The notes under the pieces were generated by a model. The model was not told the origin of the DNA. It saw only the letters and a list, made by a program, of their open reading frames with translations, and ran no database searches. A DNA stretch of 18,457 nucleotides from JBCDGH01 sp038751365 (GTDB taxonomy: Bacteria > Patescibacteriota > JACMRA01): the NCBI GenBank assembly GCA_038751365.1, contig JBCDGH010000025.1, positions 1 through 18,457 on the forward strand, in the 5' to 3' direction. Position numbers and translations under genes: made by a program. This document shows positions 16,101 through 18,457 of this stretch, piece after piece (position 1 is the stretch's first letter; each line of letters begins with the position of its first letter).

Positions 16101-16560
16101 CTGATGTGGGTGGAGATGGAATTTTGATTGCTATATCTCCTGTACTTCTCTTAAAGGTTTCTATAGGGTAGTTGAAGTAATTATCTCCAACTTTGAAAAT
16201 CGCGTTGAATATATTTGAGTCATTTTCCTCGTCAGTAACTTTATTTACCTCAACAGCAGCTATTGAGTGTTTTTTGAACTGACTGAAATATCTATTTAAA
16301 AAAAATTTAACTGATTCGGGTGTGTTATTATCTAGACTTTTTGTAAAAAACTTCCAACCTGATTTCAAAACATAGTCTTGAACTTGACTCTCAGAGGATT
16401 TAAGACAGTCCAAGAAAGGTTTTAAAGTTTTTAGAGTAGCTGTCGATATTGTGTTAGGCTGAAATATTGAATTATTGAGTGTATATAAATTATGTACAAA
16501 TTCTGAAGTTTCGTTATGTATAATTTCTTGTCGATTTTGTCCGTTTTTTATTTTTTCCAT
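10186..16560 (-). CDS. Giant cytoplasmic protein of unknown function (2124 residues)
   Basis: This single open frame fills more than a third of the window. The product has no signal peptide and no convincing transmembrane segment, so it is predicted to be cytoplasmic. It is hydrophilic, rich in Asn, Gln, Leu, Lys and Ser, and looks mostly helical. Visible landmarks: a Gln-rich coiled-coil-like stretch (about 235-260), a 7-residue tandem duplication VEDLREA/VDDLREA (506-519), a low-complexity Thr/Glu/Gln linker (about 935-960), a strongly acidic segment (about 1830-1860) and a basic C-terminal patch (IYRGRINRGQRIRF, 2090-2103). I find no Walker motif, nuclease, protease or helicase signature and recognise no family. 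It is the first gene of an apparent operon with the split helicase-nuclease. A scaffold for that enzyme, a DNA-repair factor or a defence protein are all possible; none is shown. Confidence 0.9.
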   Translation of the reverse strand: MEKIKNGQNRQEIIHNETSEFVHNLYTLNNSIFQPNTISTATLKTLKPFLDCLKSSESQVQDYVLKSGWKFFTKSLDNNTPESVKFFLNRYFSQFKKHSIAAVEVNKVTDEENDSNIFNAIFKVGDNYFNYPIETFKRSTGDIAIKIPSPPTSVSAWKKLVKDNQKHYPNWSNFYTFTKQEENFDNQEPRGEVTVSNKDTNKTDVDSISNHDRKVYSKPTVETQTFYLQIATEQDFQQRQQHALVEQKQQELENLIAYLEEYNPQSCKYNLTFGFQNVSKLTNTLDDLQSCLQESNIQTLNKKKLFELLYYKIKDLRAQLAGYSPQNDSAHKHLILPYLELLNQVHSNLLLNQPELAINIIKTQVLSKFKPNYQTELITQIKQEVADIKHQLQSEFNLRQPNTIEINYGGLESPQNIDYYAHSLLSMVTKYSQKENLFSEIKEILQSIQDKYFHLPEIQSALPQINLKSLNSDLIFPQSSKISYDNQSLEEVLDSQLFSENHINSVEDLREAVDDLREAIILLRENGGDGSSKYIKLSTIIRHVLKVASDKKLVFDPEDTKKLSDLLNKLENFLSYLNLLEGVLYFLTLDHNAENGFKMKSLVLLSPYLDQSNPKNKNILEYVDNYTQLQADLRITEQNTGNDQNSISGIQQELSSIKEKIEQSLISKFNIVFKLKYSEFIRQKNPKFIYDSTIQRQYANDLEFWDQILGQLYHQDLLKIAAIFKILTTGKVNLGVQDEANQAKVLTIDKQVDLSSHFNKPSSRRTFTIDEENVKRNIVSCRPHSTLRNGHLVFSPIKITPESIDKDKPAKQPHSQATRDKQINDNSDYNYGSLSTNLPFANFDYSNPLILDPNWHELSKAEKAKTLNSYIESLVKEVSESNDENKIKTINYKIPYNKPESNIKSAPQRLWTKKIELSSDLVNDQEEGITLGTDVAIQTQEPTYTNKPETDNQTQELSPEAQVTHFWARLNRVNDFQESRHKLYDYCLNYLKPLEENPNQLAKGEEIISYAKEIAQKYNVEHPILQLDTADKESIGQLRVILKNPREDFSGFLNQAEIDIFASRNNPFYIVNPDPNFYAFPDKQNAKLLEHSYEDLIKTFKKVITVLKNPSQSQLLVPLVKDYKSVIIQMNKKITPKFSSSEIKQILSCNWQKGFKPNTHQIKLVALCLVQVVCKGNQMSIINELLQIDLMKGKITGSELTNQIVCNAYFGVEGDILEGDKLLKATETLSKMLKDLKQQDLQLKYDSYDQNENLEKYLKHISSLFKDKYITDELIQNVLAGIEPKTLIDNISNRDRFSGREIEKFAYLIVIKQKFVLLLRQLSLILPPDAVQLLRFKLAKDTSKEQNEYSDLFVEKYLLNPALLDQLTSPKHKSIAKAVASFLNTPSPSYNLNNLKDLVETNNDMVDLLKIGQILFLLMTLDLEDVFHYLTHQINEDSLPRRSVDIISKLDNNKLNATFQDSFDEVAKLINELNQQSTEQDYNTIDCQMGRKMRAEIANTLDLENLTNTRYVVTSTLGELNDITKSAYQNLLNNLQGSDKITTLRILRQIFTFSNQTPILKQMPDIVSNQTSDTQVYTFKELFQILCVQNSDMEKLANFADSERLGKDFKNLIVKSAQSSIIYDELNLIQKRVSELSRTTSAFIQPSSKRRKDFAINYLNKATDQTNIFTPSNDIEERFINFCTYLFSYKFQLITKQQPEFKIESALEYLLDLNPQDSQQKIIEYFGPEYNNKLQNWMPQTTTGKNLSLKYVQALVKMLPSSDNDNWLNYWSPQVKQNLTDIRDLKSLDNQAELSTVDFGDVIFYNPDRIENKTISDTQTEVRQEVSIDYTDEQEEVISEEKLADIFEDVLLDAVSEEELLSTDSANELIIDSLITRIECLVSGNSQKYESPQSLNIWEITNAHTILARFSEICVKDYGFPGLYDLDELYQTNCRSFSFNDQEFDTTQITKIKSILINTLQKVKVENQILDLEAKSNQIPNEHQDYDTFANSINNLLDQRQKNLSIKFELSPESDTDPNLSKMTCKKINVIVNQYLISNEDNFEKFLIQANQENSMSCILPIGLRLKNLAPENSTYYNFALPNSLEHQNIYRGRINRGQRIRFGLIPDGAGKLQMLIYYLGNDH
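15004..15045 (-). repeat. 21-bp tandem duplication in the giant gene
   Basis: Two adjacent 21-bp units (15004-15024 and 15025-15045) differ at one base and encode VDDLREA and VEDLREA, continuing a heptad-like helical pattern. The near identity points to a fairly recent in-frame duplication. Confidence 0.9.
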
Positions 16561-16581
16561 AAGCCTAAAGCAGTTAAATTG

Positions 16582-16596
16582 AATCTAGACTAGATT
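16582..16596. promoter_or_regulatory. Perfect 15-bp palindrome between promoter and giant gene
   Basis: AATCTAGACTAGATT is a perfect inverted repeat of 7-bp arms around one central A. It lies 22 nt upstream of the giant-gene ATG and downstream of the predicted promoter, a position typical of an operator. A related but imperfect sequence (GATTAGACTAGAT) lies about 55 nt further upstream. Binding by a dimeric repressor is inference. Confidence 0.4.
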
Positions 16597-16609
16597 TAGT
16601 TTAACTCTA

Positions 16610-16638
16610 ATCATGGCATATATGCAGCTTAATGTCAA
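16610..16638 (-). promoter_or_regulatory. Promoter of the giant-protein/helicase operon
   Basis: A perfect TTGACA (16633-16638 on the minus strand), a 17-nt spacer and CATGAT (16610-16615, four of six consensus bases) precede the giant gene. The predicted leader is about 45 nt and would contain the palindrome at 16582-16596. Confidence 0.5.
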
Positions 16639-16742
16639 AGCATACGAACCAGATTAGACTAGATAGATAGTAGGTACTGGCTAGTTATATCTAGTGAATC
16701 AATCCTAGTTGTTAGCTACACCCAAACTATTTAAGGTGACCT

Positions 16743-17237
16743 TTAAAACCTATAATTAGGTCTGATATGGCGAATATGGTAATTACGATATAGTATGAAG
16801 CTGACAAGAGCAATGTTGAATGAAGTTAGGATTAGGAAAGGTGTGCGGACTCCGAATACAACCCAAAACTCCTTAGTGGTATTAAAGAGTAAGTAGATAT
16901 CAGCTAACAAAAGTGAAGTTTCTACAATAAATCCTAAAAATAATGTATTTTTAGTAAGGTCCAAATTACCTTCTCTAAGTCCGTTTAGAGTTAGATAAGC
17001 AATGATAGTAGATATTAGAGTTAAAAACAAAAACTCCAACCTAAATGGTATCTTAAATGGAGTAATTCCGCTCAAGATAAGTACTTCTATAATAACGTCC
17101 AAAACAGCTTGAAAAATAGCATTAGCGCTCATAAATACCGAGAACTTAATGATAATGTCAGGTATGTTATTGAGAGCTCCTGCCTCAGTATCAATTGGTG
17201 AGGTTAGATTATGTAGAATTTCTTTTATGACGTTCAT
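16743..17237 (-). CDS. Four-helix integral membrane protein of unknown function
   Basis: The 164-residue product has four hydrophobic segments, at about residues 28-53, 65-85, 95-117 and 127-147, joined by short loops, and a basic C-terminal tail (YRNYHIRHIRPNYRF). The positive tail suggests that the C-terminus is in the cytoplasm. I recognise no family. Its start codon overlaps the stop of the upstream oxidoreductase gene by 4 nt (ATGA), so the two are translationally coupled and probably work in the same process. A membrane partner or quinone-associated role for the oxidoreductase is conceivable but not shown. No strong terminator follows, so transcription might run on towards the giant gene, which also has its own predicted promoter. 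Confidence 0.8.
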   Translation of the reverse strand: MNVIKEILHNLTSPIDTEAGALNNIPDIIIKFSVFMSANAIFQAVLDVIIEVLILSGITPFKIPFRLEFLFLTLISTIIAYLTLNGLREGNLDLTKNTLFLGFIVETSLLLADIYLLFNTTKEFWVVFGVRTPFLILTSFNIALVSFILYRNYHIRHIRPNYRF

Positions 17238-17908
17238 ACAGCGGTATTATTTAGTGAGCTGGTATCTACATTATACCACCGTTCAGCTAGGTTGCGTAAT
17301 TTGGCGTGGGCAATACGAAAAATTCTAAAATCTAGATTTTCTTTAGGTAACATGTCCATACCTTGAACATGAACCATCCGAACTTCAGAGGCACCCATAT
17401 ACTCAAAGAGTTTAGGTCCTTCAGCCATTAAACCATTCCAATCTTCATTTTCACTAATTTGATCATAGATTATTCCAGCTGTGTAAATAATCAAAACAGT
17501 AAGATGTTGTAAGAGAGGTCTATGACCTTGTTCGTCTGTAGTGTATGTATAACCTCTTTGCATCACGCTATCGATCCAAGCTTTAACTGGTGCAGGGTAG
17601 CCAAAATTGTAGATTGGGGATGACAGGATCAAGACCTCGTGGTTGAGTAGTTGGTCTCTAGCTTTGTCAAATGTAGATAGTAATTTAGATTCTTTGGTTG
17701 TTAGTTCTTCACCTAAGTAGTTGCGTTTTTCATAAGCGTTTATTACTTCGGTATTCATAAGACTAGGCAGATCAGAGCAAAGATCAACGTGCGTGATTGG
17801 ACACACATCTTCAATATAATCTGTAAAGTACTTTCGTAATTTTTTGGTTCTTGATCTTTCGCCTCTAGGGGCATATTCCACTAATAAGGTTTTTTTGAGT
17901 GGTTGCAT
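17234..17908 (-). CDS. FMN-dependent NAD(P)H oxidoreductase, azoreductase/flavodoxin-2 fold
   Basis: The 224-residue product matches the flavodoxin_2 family, which includes azoreductase AzoR and NAD(P)H:quinone oxidoreductases. A first strand (KTLLVEYAPRGERSRT) leads to a phosphate-binding loop with Ser19. The segment SSPIYNFGYPAPVKAWIDSV (about 96-115) corresponds to the FMN-contacting MYNF..PAPLKAWID region of AzoR, and IIYTAGIIYD (about 140-149) replaces the usual SRGG turn. Such enzymes bind FMN and carry out two-electron reduction of quinones or azo compounds with NAD(P)H. The chain is about 20 residues longer than typical AzoR. A promoter with its -10 box 6 nt before the ATG suggests a leaderless mRNA. 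The gene overlaps the downstream membrane-protein gene by 4 nt. The family is secure and the substrate unknown. Confidence 0.9.
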   Translation of the reverse strand: MQPLKKTLLVEYAPRGERSRTKKLRKYFTDYIEDVCPITHVDLCSDLPSLMNTEVINAYEKRNYLGEELTTKESKLLSTFDKARDQLLNHEVLILSSPIYNFGYPAPVKAWIDSVMQRGYTYTTDEQGHRPLLQHLTVLIIYTAGIIYDQISENEDWNGLMAEGPKLFEYMGASEVRMVHVQGMDMLPKENLDFRIFRIAHAKLRNLAERWYNVDTSSLNNTAV

Positions 17909-17914
17909 ACTGTA

Positions 17915-17943
17915 AGTTTATCATCTTAATAGCAATTAATCAA
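17915..17943 (-). promoter_or_regulatory. Likely promoter of the oxidoreductase gene (leaderless)
   Basis: TTGATT (17938-17943 on the minus strand), a 17-nt spacer and TAAACT (17915-17920) precede the ATG at 17908 by only 6 nt. Transcription would then begin at or next to the start codon. Each box matches four of six consensus bases. Confidence 0.45.
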
Positions 17944-18018
17944 GCTAAACACAAATTAGAGTATCCTATAATCGCATAATTAAATTATCTATTAAATTAT
18001 AAATCTAAAGATAGATAC

Positions 18019-18040
18019 AAAAAAATCACCTTTAGGGTGA
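18019..18040 (-). terminator. Short intrinsic terminator after the decayed gene
   Basis: On the minus strand a 5-bp stem TCACC/GGTGA with a 5-nt loop is followed by seven T (18025-18019). It lies 55 nt past the stop of the gene remnant at 18096. The short stem makes it weaker than the other two terminators. Confidence 0.55.
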
Positions 18041-18095
18041 AAATTATGATAAGGTACACAGGAGACAGAAAATTATCTCAACTGTGTATATATTA

Positions 18096-18373
18096 TTATA
18101 ACCTCGCTTTCGAGCCTCTAGTTTCTAACTCCTCTATAACTTTTTCGTTGTTTGGTGAAACATTATCTACCAGATTATTTACTAATTTGTAATCATGCAT
18201 ATAGTCAGGCAATTTAAATGCAATTTTAAATTTGAAATATTCACGAAATTTTTCGCAAAACTTTTTTGTAATATTGCAAAAGTTTTTGTCGTTAGTTAGG
18301 TTTGGAGTAAGAAATCTAGAGTCTGTTTAATATCTCCTAGACAAACAAATAACTGCCAGTTAGACAGATTTTG
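18096..18373 (-). pseudogene. Probable decayed gene fragment of unknown function
   Basis: On the minus strand an open stretch of 76 codons ends with TAA at 18096 and is followed by a terminator. It has no usable start: a TAA lies immediately upstream at 18327-18329, and the first ATG is 43 codons in. The translation (KKFCEKFREYFKFKIAFKLP, later NEKVIEELETRGSKARL) looks like real protein. Just upstream a second frame is open from about 18373 to about 18291 (QNLSNWQLFVCLGDIKQTLD), overlapping the first, as expected if a one-base shift had broken one gene. Further upstream only short pieces broken by stops remain. I recognise no family. Confidence 0.4.
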
Positions 18374-18375
18374 TT

Positions 18376-18457
18376 ATGCTACAAAATACTACTGTTACTG
18401 ACAGTCAAATGGAATATATAAACTTTTTTCTACCTCAGGTCAAAACAAAACCATTAA
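18376..18457 (+). CDS. Possible 5' end of a plus-strand gene running off the window
   Basis: An ATG at 18376 opens a frame of 27 codons without a stop to the end of the window (MLQNTTVTDSQMEYINFFLP and on). There is no Shine-Dalgarno sequence, but most genes here lack one. The N-terminal look is compatible with a transposase or a small helical protein, but 27 codons are too few to identify it. It diverges from the gene remnant at 18096-18373. This is a weak call. Confidence 0.3.
   Translation, partial: MLQNTTVTDSQMEYINFFLPQVKTKPL

Noticed and set aside
16715..16745. Terminator after the membrane-protein gene
   Set aside because: The sequence AAGGTCACCTT is an 11-bp palindrome but has no room for a loop and no following T run, so it does not form a convincing terminator.

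Overview
The window is A+T-rich, about two thirds A+T by eye, and uses the standard bacterial stop codons, with TAA, TAG and TGA all serving as stops. The genes resemble those of a small-genome, Gram-positive-like bacterium. A Patescibacteria/CPR lineage, possibly near Saccharibacteria, is my inference. It rests on the combination of a DUF4143 ATPase, a WxL-like/DUF916-like surface pair, a UvrD-type helicase with a RecB-type nuclease domain, many lineage-specific proteins, and only one clear Shine-Dalgarno sequence. No marker gene here proves the phylum.

Left part (1-2007): the tail of a plus-strand AAA ATPase of the DUF4143 type that enters from outside the window. A minus-strand secreted protein of unknown function follows, with its own terminator, and then a minus-strand tRNA-Ser(GGA) with an encoded CCA end. 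Next (2091-5373), a plus-strand two-gene unit starts at a good promoter. It encodes a large secreted protein (DUF11-like region, three copies of an unnamed Cys-containing repeat, an SdrD_B-like domain and a WxL-like C-terminus), then a membrane-anchored DUF916-like WxL-interacting protein. Together they look like a cell-surface adhesion or wall-binding complex.

Central and right part (5415-16640, all minus strand): an apparent operon read from right to left. It encodes a giant 2124-residue cytoplasmic protein of unknown function, the N-terminal half of a UvrD/RecB-like helicase, an unrelated 189-residue protein, the C-terminal half of the same helicase with an intact PD-(D/E)XK nuclease domain, and a small protein whose reading frame seems to be cut by an in-frame TAA. 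A terminator closes the unit. The split helicase-nuclease with a gene sitting in the split, behind a giant unknown protein, is the best candidate in the window for an undescribed system. DNA repair or defence is possible but unproven.

Right edge (16743-18457): a translationally coupled minus-strand pair, a flavodoxin-fold NAD(P)H oxidoreductase of the azoreductase type and a four-helix membrane protein. Beyond it lie a terminator, what looks like a decayed minus-strand gene, and a short plus-strand ORF running off the end. Two terminators 4.2 kb apart share most of their sequence and look like copies of one dispersed element. I saw no CRISPR array, rRNA or recognisable complete insertion sequence, and no stretch over 300 bases lacks a gene.
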